Shown: positions 46,694-55,918, numbered from the stretch's first letter. The stretch: DNA of 64,000 nt from Saprospiraceae bacterium (GCA_016714025.1 JADJOB010000001.1:310001-374000), one strand, 5' to 3'. The notes: generated by a model not told the origin, from the letters alone. Translations and numbers: made by a program.

Positions 46694-46834
46694 TTTGGTT
46701 TATACCAGATTCAAGATTAAATATATAACACATTTATTCAAAAAAGGATGGTTCAGTCAATTTTTTAAAAAATCCTGAATTTCCATAAAAAATGAACTTT
46801 TAAGCGGACTTCGTGTTAAGCTTTCAGTTTTATA

Positions 46835-47176
46835 ATGGCTAGAATACATTTTATTTTTGAGGACAAGCTCATAGCCGATCGGGTGGTCGAGTGCCCTGCT
46901 TTGGATAAATCGATCCTGGAAATCACTGAAGAACACGATATTCATCTCAATCATAATTGTGGTGGCGTTTGCGCCTGTTCAACCTGCCATGTTTATATCC
47001 ATTCCGGAGAGTCCTTTTTAGAATCCATTTCAGACAAAGAAGAAGATTTTATAGATCGGGCAATCAATCCCAGGCTGGAATCCCGTTTGGCATGCCAATG
47101 CATTTTACTGGACGAACAAGCAGATATCAAAGTTGAGATTCCTGACCAAAAAAGAATTATTGGACACGAACATTAA
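46835..47176 (+). CDS. fdx: Adrenodoxin-type [2Fe-2S] ferredoxin
   Basis: A 113-residue ferredoxin. Cluster ligands are Cys42, Cys48, Cys51 and Cys87 in the vertebrate/ISC-type order C-x5-C-x2-C...C (NCGGVCACSTCHV, then LACQC). FEDKLIADRVVECP starts the beta-grasp fold, and SDKEEDFIDRA matches the interaction helix of ISC ferredoxins. It passes electrons during iron-sulfur cluster assembly in the cytoplasm. The iscX gene follows 11 bp later, the ISC pairing, although iscU, hscA and hscB are not in this window. Confidence 0.93.
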   Translation: MARIHFIFEDKLIADRVVECPALDKSILEITEEHDIHLNHNCGGVCACSTCHVYIHSGESFLESISDKEEDFIDRAINPRLESRLACQCILLDEQADIKVEIPDQKRIIGHEH

Positions 47177-47187
47177 TACCTACAAGC

Positions 47188-47436
47188 ATGTCATTTAAAG
47201 AAATTGAAAATTTACCTATTCATTGGGCAGATCATGAAGACATCGCAATGGCCTTATATGAACGTTTTGGAAGTGAATTTAATGAAGGTAAAATATACAG
47301 AATTCGTTTCACCGATTTAATAGAATGGGTTTTGGAAATTCCAAATTTTGAAGGACATCGCGACGCCTGCAGCGAGGCTCATCTGGAGCAAATACAAGCC
47401 AAATGGGTCTATGAATGGCGGGATAATAATTCGTAA
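47188..47436 (+). CDS. iscX: IscX, Fe-S cluster assembly modulator
   Basis: An 82-residue acidic protein with the typical IscX opening (IHWADHEDIAMALYERF), the conserved FTDLIEWVLEIPNFEGH, and the end HLEQIQAKWVYEWRDN. IscX binds IscS and tunes iron and frataxin effects on cluster formation. It lies 11 bp after the ISC ferredoxin and is probably co-transcribed. At the usual family length (about 65-75) it is only slightly long. Confidence 0.93.
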   Translation: MSFKEIENLPIHWADHEDIAMALYERFGSEFNEGKIYRIRFTDLIEWVLEIPNFEGHRDACSEAHLEQIQAKWVYEWRDNNS

Positions 47437-47555
47437 TTTGTTGTAGAACAAAACCTGCAGTCCTTTCAATAAATATTATTCCTTTTTAGCAGAGAAAATC
47501 GATATTTATAATTTACCAGCTAAATGAATATTCGAGATTCATATACCTTTAATGC

Positions 47556-48050
47556 ATGAATGTATATCAGCTTTTTCCAAAAATCAAGGCAATCGTAATG
47601 GACATAGACGGGGTTTTAACCGATAATAAGATCCTGGTAACCGAAGAAGGTCAATTTTTACGTAGCATGAATGTTAAAGATGGATATGCTATTAAACTAG
47701 CTCTCCAGGCAGGCCTTCACGTCGGGATAATTTCAGGAGGTCGTTCAGAAGGCACCCGCAAACGTTTTGAATTATTGGGTGTTCGGGAAATTTACCTTGG
47801 GATTGAAAATAAATTGGAAGTCCTGAATCAACTCTTGAAATCATGGAATATAGATCATTCAGTGTGTGCCTATGTAGGAGACGATTTGCCGGATCTTGAA
47901 ATCATGCGTGTTGTAGAACTTCCTTGTTGCCCCTCCGATGCTGTCCCGGAAATTATTTCTGTTTCAAAATACATCGCTTCTGCAACCGGTGGCAATGGCT
48001 GTGTCCGCGAAATCATTGAAAAAATCTTACAAGCACAGGATTCATGGTAA
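47556..48050 (+). CDS. kdsC: 3-deoxy-D-manno-octulosonate 8-phosphate phosphatase (KdsC-type HAD)
   Basis: A 164-residue HAD phosphatase without a cap domain. The catalytic aspartates are in DIDGVLTDN (Asp16, Asp18), with ISGGRS as motif II, then GIENKLEVL and GDDLPDLEIM as motif IV. CPSDAVPE and GGNGCVREI complete the KdsC pattern. It releases phosphate from KDO-8-P on the route to the LPS core sugar KDO. The gene overlaps the next (UbiA-type) gene by 7 bp and heads the three-gene unit to maf. A near-promoter TACCTTTA lies just upstream. Confidence 0.92.
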   Translation: MNVYQLFPKIKAIVMDIDGVLTDNKILVTEEGQFLRSMNVKDGYAIKLALQAGLHVGIISGGRSEGTRKRFELLGVREIYLGIENKLEVLNQLLKSWNIDHSVCAYVGDDLPDLEIMRVVELPCCPSDAVPEIISVSKYIASATGGNGCVREIIEKILQAQDSW

Positions 48051-48961
48051 TCAAAGCCTGGAATCGCCTGCTTCGATTGCCTAATTTATTTATTCTGGCC
48101 TGGAGTCAATTTTTAGTGTTTCGTTGTTTAATCCTTCCATTTTTTGACGCAGATGAATTGACTTTAAATTTCAATCAGTTTTTATTACTCATGCTGGCTT
48201 TTACTCTAGTTTGTGCATCCGGCAATGTGATCAATGCAATTTATGATCGGCATATAGACGCAACACAGGAATCCTATTTTATTATTCCTAAATATTTTAG
48301 CTTGCAATTTTGCTGGATACTCTATATAAGTTTAATTGGAGTCGGTGCAGCTATTAGTTTTTATTTAGCCCTGACAAGCCACCAAACAATGTTATGGTGG
48401 ATTTATCCAATCAGTGTTTTTTTACTTTGGATTTACTCTTACAAATTGAAATGTTTTCCTGTATTGGGCAATTTAATTGTAGCCGCTTTTACAGGGCTTG
48501 CGCTGCTTTTTATCCCATTTGCATTTCGTGAGAATTTAAATGATTTACGAATGCTCGATTATTCTTTGTGGGCTCAGTTGAATTACCGGTTCTTAATGCT
48601 TGGAATATTTGCAATGCTTTGCAATTTGTGCCGTGAGCTCTGTAAAGATCTGGAAGACTTTATTCCGGACCAAGTCCAACAATGCCAAAGTACGGCCGTT
48701 TACTACGGAATCCCAACTGCAAAAAAGATGACCTTGTGGTGTATGCTAGCATTGGACGCGGTATTGGTTCTAGACATGATTCGACAACCCACAAGCTTCA
48801 ATCAAGTGCTAGCCGTTGCATTTGCATTAGCACCGGCAAGTTATTGTTCATTTAAATTATTTAAGTCATTTCAACAAAATGATTTTGCTCATGTCAGTGC
48901 ATCCTTAAAATTTTTAATGCTATCAGGATTAATTCTATTTTGCATATTGTATGAATTCTAA
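48044..48961 (+). CDS. UbiA-family prenyltransferase
   Basis: A 305-residue polytopic membrane protein (about eight helices). The first Asp-rich motif is NAIYDRHID (NxxxDxxxD) near residue 70, and the second region DLEDFIPD follows RELCK near residue 200. Both match UbiA prenyltransferases, which join a prenyl diphosphate to an acceptor in the membrane. After the first motif the usual basic/KPxRP segment is replaced by ATQESYFIIPKYF, so the substrate is unclear. Bacteroidota relatives are often listed as geranylgeranylglycerol-phosphate geranylgeranyltransferases. It overlaps kdsC by 7 bp and the maf gene by 11 bp, so translation is probably coupled. Confidence 0.8.
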   Translation: MVIKAWNRLLRLPNLFILAWSQFLVFRCLILPFFDADELTLNFNQFLLLMLAFTLVCASGNVINAIYDRHIDATQESYFIIPKYFSLQFCWILYISLIGVGAAISFYLALTSHQTMLWWIYPISVFLLWIYSYKLKCFPVLGNLIVAAFTGLALLFIPFAFRENLNDLRMLDYSLWAQLNYRFLMLGIFAMLCNLCRELCKDLEDFIPDQVQQCQSTAVYYGIPTAKKMTLWCMLALDAVLVLDMIRQPTSFNQVLAVAFALAPASYCSFKLFKSFQQNDFAHVSASLKFLMLSGLILFCILYEF

Positions 48962-49553
48962 AATTAATTTAAGAAAAATAATTCTTGCATCTAACTCTCC
49001 AAGGAGATTTCAATTGATGCTGGAATCCGGATTTTGGTTTGAACAGCGGAGTTTTGATTTTGAAGAAAGCTATCCGGATGATCTGCCGTTATTTAAAGTC
49101 GCTCAGCATATTGCTGAAAACAAATCAAAGCATGCCATTCACAGCATCGCACCGAATGAAATCTTATTAACTGCTGACTCAATTGTAGTACTTAATGAAC
49201 GGGTTTTTGGCAAACCTTCCGATTTTGATGAAGCATATACTACGTTGGCTCATTTATCTGGTAAAAAACATCTCGTTTATACAGGGGTATGTCTCCAGGA
49301 CCACCATAAAAAAATAGCGTTTACCGGGAGTTCCGAAGTTTATTTACGTCCTTTAAATCACGAAGAAATTTGTTGGTATATAGCACAGTATAAACCCTAC
49401 GACAAAGCGGGAGCGTATGCTGTGCAAGAATGGATTGGACTATGTAAAATTTCTCATATACATGGTAGTCAGGCAAACATTATGGGCTTACCAACTGATT
49501 TGGTTTATGAAGGACTTAAATCCTTTGAAGGGGCATTGGTTTTTCCGCAATAA
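48951..49553 (+). CDS. maf: Maf-family nucleotide pyrophosphatase
   Basis: A 200-residue protein with the Maf signature ILASNSPRR at the start, EILLTADSIVVL near the middle, GKPSDFDEAYTTLAHLSGK and YDKAGAYAVQ. Maf proteins hydrolyse dTTP, UTP and modified nucleotides to monophosphates, a house-cleaning role sometimes linked with septum formation. It overlaps the UbiA-type gene by 11 bp. Its 3' end overlaps the convergent prmA gene by 38 bp. Confidence 0.93.
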   Translation: MNSKINLRKIILASNSPRRFQLMLESGFWFEQRSFDFEESYPDDLPLFKVAQHIAENKSKHAIHSIAPNEILLTADSIVVLNERVFGKPSDFDEAYTTLAHLSGKKHLVYTGVCLQDHHKKIAFTGSSEVYLRPLNHEEICWYIAQYKPYDKAGAYAVQEWIGLCKISHIHGSQANIMGLPTDLVYEGLKSFEGALVFPQ

Positions 49554-50358
49554 TGCAAATCCACTCTCCTTTTTGCATGTGGCTTTTATAATTTAAACTA
49601 ACTGCGTGTATTTGATGGTTCATATCATCCAAATCCTGATGAAGAAAACCTGATAAAATGATTTGGCCGTTTTGTTTCAAATGTTGAGACAATGTGGGCA
49701 AGGTATCCAATAAAATGTTTCGTGTAATGTTGGCTATGATCAAATCAAATTCCATTTTTGGAATTAAATCTGCAGATCCTAAAAGTACTTGAGCACCTTC
49801 AACAAAATTCAATCGTAAATTTTCCTGGGTATTATCGATACATAAAGGATCATTGTCTATAAAAATCACTTGATCTGCATGATGTTTGGCAGTAAGAATG
49901 CCAATGATGCCTGTACCACAACCAAAGTCAAGGACTTTTTTATTGGAAAAATCCTGATCCACTATATAAGATAAAATCATGGAAGTGGTTTCATGGTGTC
50001 CCGTCCCAAATGCCATCTTTGGAAAGATGATAAGTTCCTCTTTATAATTTGGATCTTCAGAATGGAATGGAGCTCGAACGATTAATTTTGTTTCAATGGT
50101 ATATGGAATAAAATTTGATTCCCATTCAGCATTCCAGTCTTTTCGTTGATGCTCGATTCTATGAAAAACAAGCTTATTTTCTATTAAGTAAGTTTCAATT
50201 GCTGTTTGTTTTTGCAAGAGGTCTTCCCCTTCCAGAAAAGCTTCCAATGCATCTTCGTGTTCCTGAAAGGCATCTGCCCCCAACTCCGATAAAACAGCAA
50301 GTAATAAATCAAAAGATTCGGTACTGGTCTCAATGCGATACGAAATGCAATCCACCAT
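49516..50358 (-). CDS. prmA: Ribosomal protein L11 methyltransferase
   Basis: A 280-residue protein. The N-terminal ~110 residues form the ribosomal-protein-binding domain. The methyltransferase core has AFGTGHHETTSMIL (the PrmA post-I-like signature), LDFGCGTGIIGI (motif I), IFIDNDP and ANITRNIL (motif IV). PrmA trimethylates ribosomal protein L11. It begins 2 bp after folD and is probably on the same transcript. Its 3' end overlaps maf by 38 bp, convergent. Confidence 0.92.
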   Translation of the reverse strand: MVDCISYRIETSTESFDLLLAVLSELGADAFQEHEDALEAFLEGEDLLQKQTAIETYLIENKLVFHRIEHQRKDWNAEWESNFIPYTIETKLIVRAPFHSEDPNYKEELIIFPKMAFGTGHHETTSMILSYIVDQDFSNKKVLDFGCGTGIIGILTAKHHADQVIFIDNDPLCIDNTQENLRLNFVEGAQVLLGSADLIPKMEFDLIIANITRNILLDTLPTLSQHLKQNGQIILSGFLHQDLDDMNHQIHAVSLNYKSHMQKGEWICIIAEKPMPLQRI

Positions 50359-50360
50359 GG

Positions 50361-51236
50361 TTAATACACTTTACTGTAGGCACTCCAGGTGTTTTCCAAT
50401 AAAGCCGTGATGGTCATTGGACCTACGCCTCCGGGCACGGGTGTAATGGCGCTTGCTTTTCGGGAAACTTCATTAAAATCCACATCACCAACCAATCGAT
50501 ACCCTTTTGGTACTCCCGGGTCCTCCATTTTATTGATACCAACATCGACTACTACAACGCCTTCTTTAACCATGTCTCCTTTCACAAAACCTGGAATTCC
50601 CAAAGCCGCAATTAATATATCCGCACTCAAACAAATTTCCCTTAAATTGGATGTGCGGCTGTGTGCGATTGTCACGGTTGCATTGCCTGGCTTGGTTTTT
50701 TTTGACATTAATAAAGCAATGGGTGTGCCGACAATATTACTTCTACCCAACACCACGCAATGTTTTCCTTCGGTATCAATTTGATATCGATCAAGCATCA
50801 TCATAATTCCCATAGGCGTAGCAGGTTGAAATGCTTTAAACCCCAAAGCCATTTTGCCAAAATTATTGGGATGAAATCCATCGACATCTTTTATCGGATT
50901 AATCGCCAAATTTATTGCATGTTCATCGATGTGTCTGGGCAATGGAAGTTGCACGATGTAACCGTCCAGTTGATCATCCTCATTTAATTTGGCAATAATA
51001 TCCAATAATTCGGCTTGGGTAGTTGAATGTGGTTTCTTAATCAAACTGGAAGCAAAACCAACTTCTTCACAAGCGCGCATTTTATTTCTTACATAAGCCT
51101 GACTGGCAGGATTATCCCCAACGATGACCGCTGCTAAATGAGGTGGCCGAATGTCATTCTGACAAAACTGGATGACTTTAGCCAAGATCTCCTTTCTTAT
51201 AATCGTCGATAATTTATTGCCGTCTAATAGAAGCAT
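50361..51236 (-). CDS. folD: Methylenetetrahydrofolate dehydrogenase / methenyl-THF cyclohydrolase
   Basis: A 291-residue bifunctional folate enzyme. It shows YVRNKMRACEEVG with the catalytic Lys, DGYIVQLPLP, DVDGFHP, PATPMG (PCTP in many members), VVLGRSNIVGTP of the NADP site, and ITPVPGGVGPMT. It oxidises methylene-THF and hydrolyses methenyl-THF in the cytoplasm. The gene is followed by prmA after 2 bp. A TATATTTG -7 box sits 34 bp upstream, right beside a heptamer tandem array. Confidence 0.95.
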   Translation of the reverse strand: MLLLDGNKLSTIIRKEILAKVIQFCQNDIRPPHLAAVIVGDNPASQAYVRNKMRACEEVGFASSLIKKPHSTTQAELLDIIAKLNEDDQLDGYIVQLPLPRHIDEHAINLAINPIKDVDGFHPNNFGKMALGFKAFQPATPMGIMMMLDRYQIDTEGKHCVVLGRSNIVGTPIALLMSKKTKPGNATVTIAHSRTSNLREICLSADILIAALGIPGFVKGDMVKEGVVVVDVGINKMEDPGVPKGYRLVGDVDFNEVSRKASAITPVPGGVGPMTITALLENTWSAYSKVY

Positions 51237-51270
51237 AGGGTTTGAATTATTGGGAATTTAATTTTGGGTG

Positions 51271-51278
51271 CAAATATA
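51271..51278 (-). promoter_or_regulatory. -7 box TATATTTG of folD-prmA
   Basis: An exact TAnnTTTG match 34 bp before the folD start. The position expected for the -33 element falls inside the AGTTGAT heptamer array that begins at 51286. Confidence 0.5.
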
Positions 51279-51285
51279 GGAGTAT

Positions 51286-51420
51286 AGTTGATAGTTGATA
51301 GTTGATAGTTGATAGTTGATAGTTGATAGTTGTTAATTGTTAGGTGATAGTAAGAGCTTTTAGTTGTCCATTGCGTCTCTGCGTCTCTGCGAGAAATAAA
51401 ATAGTTGATAGGTGTTCGTT
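51286..51420. repeat. AGTTGAT heptamer array and GCGTCTCTGCG tail
   Basis: Six perfect AGTTGAT heptamers run from 51286 to 51327, followed by degenerate copies to about 51350. GCGTCTCTGCGTCTCTGCGA-GAAATAAAATAG at 51373-51402 is closely similar to the tails of the composite units at 118-660. Further GTTGATAGG-like words reach about 51420. No gene was seen in the gap 51237-51516. Confidence 0.85.
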
Positions 51421-51516
51421 GTCAGTGGATATTAAAAGCTTGTCCTTACCTAAGATAGCGTGAATTTTTTAAATAAATTAAAGATCGCTTTGATGATGGC
51501 AGATTTTATAAATACT

Positions 51517-52971
51517 TCAATTATAGAAGTATTCGCGGGCTCTGCGATTATATCCATCTGGAATGGTGTTGGCATCGATCGGATTGTTGCCACGCACTTC
51601 CTGAAGGGCATTTTTATAGAGTTCGAGTTCCCAATTCTTATTGTGTATTTCTCCATGGGCTGTTGAATGCAGTAAACGAAAATCGCTGCCAGCCAGATCC
51701 GGATTGTAGAATAAAAATTTTACATTGGTTTGGCCTGTTTTAAGAATTTTATTGTACTTCCAAATTTCATAAGGAAAAGCTCCGTTGTCTTTGTCTTCAG
51801 CGATTTGTTCATCCGGTTTTCCGTATCGTAAATAAATACTTCCCCGAGCGGTTTCAAAACCATAGCCAAAGCCTGAATAAAACATGGCATCCAACTTTCG
51901 AATGTATTTTAAAAATTTATCAAAAGCAATTCTCGCTGTGTCGGCCTGATCACTCCAATAGGCAAAGAGAAAAATTCTTTTTTCCTCTAATTTTTTATCC
52001 TTAAAAAAATTATTGAGGATATCGACATCCAGGCTTGATATCAAGGGATACATCGCCCGCAAGCTGTAGTCTATAATTGGTTCAGATAAAGTATCAAAAA
52101 ACTGATGATCTTCAACTTTGCTTGCAACTAACTTAGCAATTTTATCCCAAAATGGATTCACACGGTTAAATTCAACAGATGATTCTGCTACTTCTTTGGA
52201 AGATTCATTCAATAATTTAACTGTTAAGCGATAAGTCCCACTGGTTAAATTACTGATATCATGTTTTAGATAATACGCATCAAAATTTCGAGCATTGCGT
52301 GCTTTGTGCCATTCTTGTTGGACTATAAAATTTCCACTTGAATCTTGCTTGGATAAATTGAATTTATAGAAAAATCGTTTTCCAAGTTTATCACAATGAT
52401 ATGTTTCAAAATATGCACCAAGCAACTTTTGTGTTTCTTTATATACTGCGTAAGGCAAAGGTTCGCTTATAAAACCATTTTTATAAAATAAATTAATAGT
52501 GTCTTTGGATTCTCTGATAACTGAAGCCAATTGCAAACCAGAGACATGGGGTTTTAGGGGAATGTTTTTTATTTCAATAGAATCTAACAAGCTCAACTCC
52601 CTGCTTGTATCCCGCAGATCTTCGATTTTAGTTTCCAAAATATAATTTCCTGCCGGAAGCTGCCACCGAACGAGGTGAATTATATCGTGCAAATTTTTTT
52701 GAGGAGTTGAGTTTAGCAAGAGACGTTCTGCTTTAACCATGTTGCTGTCTTTTCTCAAAATCAGGGTTACCTGAGATTCAATAGACAACAAGCTATCCCG
52801 TTCGATTTTTTTGGTAAATCGATCTGCTAAAATGTGCAATCTGATTTCTAGGTAGGGGCTTAACTCGGTGGTGTAAAATACATTGGACTGAACAAAGGCC
52901 TCTATACCCTCTTTAGAATTGCTCATCAGCAAACTAGGGAGAAAAAGAAACCAGGCTATCCAATTGTTCAT
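51517..52971 (-). CDS. GWxTD-domain secreted protein
   Basis: A 484-residue protein with an N-terminal signal segment (WIAWFLFLPSLLMSNS). A beta-rich first half has repeated strand patterns (YNLEI/ILETKI-type). The GWxTD region is near residue 375: FYSGFGYGFETARGSIYLRYG, with PDEQ after it (family norm G-W-x-TDRG-x-(I/V)-Y-(I/L)-RYG-PPDE). The Trp and Thr-Asp are replaced by Phe and Glu-Thr, but the RYG-PDE part is intact. Function of the family is unknown, and it is frequent in Bacteroidota. The gene lies 1 bp below a lipocalin-like lipoprotein gene, so both are probably made together. Confidence 0.75.
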   Translation of the reverse strand: MNNWIAWFLFLPSLLMSNSKEGIEAFVQSNVFYTTELSPYLEIRLHILADRFTKKIERDSLLSIESQVTLILRKDSNMVKAERLLLNSTPQKNLHDIIHLVRWQLPAGNYILETKIEDLRDTSRELSLLDSIEIKNIPLKPHVSGLQLASVIRESKDTINLFYKNGFISEPLPYAVYKETQKLLGAYFETYHCDKLGKRFFYKFNLSKQDSSGNFIVQQEWHKARNARNFDAYYLKHDISNLTSGTYRLTVKLLNESSKEVAESSVEFNRVNPFWDKIAKLVASKVEDHQFFDTLSEPIIDYSLRAMYPLISSLDVDILNNFFKDKKLEEKRIFLFAYWSDQADTARIAFDKFLKYIRKLDAMFYSGFGYGFETARGSIYLRYGKPDEQIAEDKDNGAFPYEIWKYNKILKTGQTNVKFLFYNPDLAGSDFRLLHSTAHGEIHNKNWELELYKNALQEVRGNNPIDANTIPDGYNRRAREYFYN

Positions 52972-52972
52972 C

Positions 52973-53326
52973 CTATTCTTTCTTTAATTTGAAAAGGAAT
53001 TCCGTTTTCTGAATTTTTGTTTTCATAACAATTACACCCAACTCCGGAGTCCTTTCTAAGTGAAACGTATAATCCATGCCTTTTGTTAATTGCAATACAT
53101 TTTTTGCCAATTGATAGCCAGCCTGATTTTCGCCACCCATAAAATTGGTAGTTAATATGTGTTGGTCAAAATAGAAAAAGGCACCTTCCAGCGTATTCGT
53201 TTTTTTATTATTTCGAAGGGCTTCAATCACAATCCATTTTCCAATCAATTCGTCTTGTTTAATGGAAGTATCACTTACACAGGAAGTTAGGAACAGGCAG
53301 ACAGAAATAAATAAAAAAAATCGCAT
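52973..53326 (-). CDS. Lipocalin-like small lipoprotein
   Basis: A 117-residue lipoprotein (SPII signal, LFLTSC, Cys about 16). The mature part starts with LIGKWIVIEALRNNKKTN, the typical G-x-W first strand of lipocalin-like domains, followed by strands ending in FLFKLKK. Such domains bind small hydrophobic ligands or help at the envelope. It ends 1 bp before the GWxTD gene and likely forms a two-gene unit. No ligand is suggested by the sequence. Confidence 0.65.
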   Translation of the reverse strand: MRFFLFISVCLFLTSCVSDTSIKQDELIGKWIVIEALRNNKKTNTLEGAFFYFDQHILTTNFMGGENQAGYQLAKNVLQLTKGMDYTFHLERTPELGVIVMKTKIQKTEFLFKLKKE

Positions 53327-53429
53327 GATGATTGGCTCTGATCAAATAATGCTAGTGCTTGGATTGGTAAAGATAAGCAGTCCCGTTAAAGATGCGTATT
53401 TTCGATAAATTTACATCTAAATTAATACT

Positions 53430-54278
53430 TTGAAATTTGTAGTTGTTACCGGAATTTCATCTGGGATTGGTTTGTATCTAAGCAAATTTTTAATAAATGA
53501 GGGATTTCAGGTTATTGGGACCCATCGGGATCGTGATCTGGCTGAAGGGTTGACTAAATCAACCAATGGACTTATACAATTGTATATGGATTTAGCTAAT
53601 GAGCATTCCATTGAGCTTGCTGCAATTCAAATTCAAAAAATCGTAGGAAATCAGGGACTGTATGCCATAATTAATAATGCAGGTCAAGCCATACCAGGCC
53701 CTTTGACCGAAGTTCCGATGGAAAAGATCAAATATCAATTTCAGGTTAATGTATTTGGAAATTTGTTGCTCATCCAAAAATTGATGCCCCTATTGCAAAT
53801 AAATGGACCGGGTTCCCGAATTATAAACATGAGTTCGGTTTCAGGTTTATTTGCTTCACCCTTTTTAGGAAGTTATGCTGCATCCAAATTTGCCCTGGAA
53901 GGATTATCAGATAGCCTTAGAAGAGAATTAAAATTATTGGGAATTGAAGTAGTTGTTATAGAACCCGGACCCATTCGAACCGCAATCTGGAGTAAACATT
54001 TAGGCGTTTCGGAAGATTATAAAGGGGGATTATTTGCACAATATCTTCTAAAAGCTACAGATATCATTCAACAAATGGAAGAAAATGCCATGTCTCCGGA
54101 CATTTTAAATCAGCCTATTCTGGATGCGCTACTGTCAACGAAACCTAAAACCCGATACCTGATCCACAAAAACAAATTTCTGTTCTTACTTTTGGCAAAA
54201 ATTTTGCCTGATAAATGGGCTGATTATCTGGTTAATAGAAATTTAAAGTCCAATAACAAAAAAATAAGGCCTGTCTGA
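53430..54278 (+). CDS. Short-chain dehydrogenase/reductase
   Basis: A 282-residue classical SDR. The TGISSGIGLYL Rossmann motif begins at residue 7, NNAG is near residue 87, and the catalytic Ser followed by YAASK is near residues 137-153 (SSVSGLF, then SYAASKFALEGL); EPGPIRTAIW comes next. It is an NAD(P)-dependent oxidoreductase of unknown substrate. TTG at 53430 is the only start that keeps the Rossmann motif, since no ATG precedes it in frame. The stop overlaps the following M1 peptidase start (TGATG), so the two genes are translationally linked. Confidence 0.88.
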   Translation: MKFVVVTGISSGIGLYLSKFLINEGFQVIGTHRDRDLAEGLTKSTNGLIQLYMDLANEHSIELAAIQIQKIVGNQGLYAIINNAGQAIPGPLTEVPMEKIKYQFQVNVFGNLLLIQKLMPLLQINGPGSRIINMSSVSGLFASPFLGSYAASKFALEGLSDSLRRELKLLGIEVVVIEPGPIRTAIWSKHLGVSEDYKGGLFAQYLLKATDIIQQMEENAMSPDILNQPILDALLSTKPKTRYLIHKNKFLFLLLAKILPDKWADYLVNRNLKSNNKKIRPV

Positions 54279-55918
54279 TGAAATACCTATCTGCAATTTT
54301 TCTCTTCTTTCTTTTTAGTGTAACGGCAATTTGTCAGAATTCGTTTAGTCTGAAAGACAGTCTTCGCGGTTCACTGAGGCCCGAACGAAACTACGATGTT
54401 AGTTTTTACGACTTGGATGTAGCTGTAGATATTAATAATCAGAGCCTCAAAGGGGTCTGTGAAATCCACTTATCTGCAAACGAAGCGCTGTCTGTTCTGC
54501 AGATTGACCTTTTTGAAAAAATGAATATCCGAAAAATAACAGAAGGTGGCCGTGAATTAAAATTTCAAAGGAGCTATGATGCCATTCTGGTTCAAACCAA
54601 TTTAAAAAAGGGTGAACAGGCTGTTTTCAAATGTTATTATGATGGAAAACCACAAGTAGCAAAGAATGCACCTTGGGACGGAGGATTTGTGTGGTCTAAA
54701 GATCAGAATGGTAAACCTTGGGTGGGTGTTGCTTGCGAAGGTACCGGCGCTAGCTTATGGTGGCCAAACAAAGACCATCTCTCAGACGAACCTGAGAAAG
54801 GGATGGAAATTCACATTACCGTACCCTCCGAATTGATGGCCATTTCAAATGGGAATCTTTCAAAAGTGACGGATGCGGATAAAACGCATAAAACCTATCA
54901 TTGGAAAGTGAGTTATCCAATCAACAACTACAATGTGAGTTTGTACATCGGTGATTACAGCCATTTTAGCGATCAATACACTGCACTTGATGGATCCATT
55001 TTGCCATTGGATTATTATGTTTTGAGTTATAATGTTGAGAAAGCCCGCAATCATTTTGAACAGGCTAAAAAAATGTTGGAAGTTTACGAACATTTTTTTG
55101 ATAAATATCCCTTCTGGAATGATGGCTATGCTTTGGTAGAATCGCCCTATTTAGGAATGGAACATCAAAGTGCCATTGCATATGGAAACAATTACCAGCG
55201 TGGCTATTTGGGTGGACGGATTCCAGAAAATTTAAATTTTGATTATATCATTGTCCATGAAAGCGGTCACGAGTATTTTGGAAATGCAGTTTCCTGCAAA
55301 GACCATGCTGATATGTGGATCCATGAAGGATTTACAACCTATCTGGAATCCTTATACGTTGAATATTTATTTGGAAGAAAGGAAGCACTGAAATACCTAG
55401 ATAGTCAACGGTCCATGATCCAAAATAAACATCCATTAATCGGACCACGCGATGTAAATTATCAAGGATTTCCTGATTCAGATATGTATTACAAAGGAAG
55501 TTGGGCTTTACAGACCTTGCGTTTTGCAATTAAAAATGACAGTACCTGGTTTAAACTGATCAAAGGATTTTACAATACCTATAAATATAAAAATATCGAC
55601 AGTGAAACTTTTTTTAATTATGTAAACAATTATACAAAAAAAGATTTTACGCCATTTTTTAAACAGTATTTTTATCATGCAGAAATTCCAAAATTAAAAA
55701 TCAAAGTAGAAGCTGACAGCAACCGGACTCGAATCATTTATAAATTAATTGCTGCTGAAGAAAAATTAGAAATCCCAATAGAAATCAGTATTGATGGTCG
55801 GGTCATCCCTCTTGAAGCCGGAACCAAAGAACGCAATATTGAATTCCGTAAAAAGTTTAAAAACATTAAAGGAGTAAACAATCAATCCCTGGTGGAAGTG
55901 TTACCGATTGAAAATTAG
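54278..55918 (+). CDS. M1-family metallopeptidase (secreted)
   Basis: A 546-residue peptidase. The signal peptide ends near AICQ. An N-terminal beta domain has LKGVCEIHLSAN-type strands. The GAMEN-like exopeptidase loop reads GMEHQSAIAYGN, and the zinc site HESGHEYFGNAV followed by HEGFTTYLE (HExxH-x18-E) begins near residue 327. The C-terminal ERAP1-like domain is reduced to a short beta domain. It probably cleaves N-terminal residues from peptides outside the cytoplasm. It is fused at the TGATG overlap to the SDR gene. Confidence 0.9.
   Translation: MKYLSAIFLFFLFSVTAICQNSFSLKDSLRGSLRPERNYDVSFYDLDVAVDINNQSLKGVCEIHLSANEALSVLQIDLFEKMNIRKITEGGRELKFQRSYDAILVQTNLKKGEQAVFKCYYDGKPQVAKNAPWDGGFVWSKDQNGKPWVGVACEGTGASLWWPNKDHLSDEPEKGMEIHITVPSELMAISNGNLSKVTDADKTHKTYHWKVSYPINNYNVSLYIGDYSHFSDQYTALDGSILPLDYYVLSYNVEKARNHFEQAKKMLEVYEHFFDKYPFWNDGYALVESPYLGMEHQSAIAYGNNYQRGYLGGRIPENLNFDYIIVHESGHEYFGNAVSCKDHADMWIHEGFTTYLESLYVEYLFGRKEALKYLDSQRSMIQNKHPLIGPRDVNYQGFPDSDMYYKGSWALQTLRFAIKNDSTWFKLIKGFYNTYKYKNIDSETFFNYVNNYTKKDFTPFFKQYFYHAEIPKLKIKVEADSNRTRIIYKLIAAEEKLEIPIEISIDGRVIPLEAGTKERNIEFRKKFKNIKGVNNQSLVEVLPIEN

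Noticed and set aside
49516..49553. 38-bp overlap of maf and prmA as a sign of a frameshift
   Set aside because: Both proteins keep full-length family ends, so a simple convergent overlap is the better reading.
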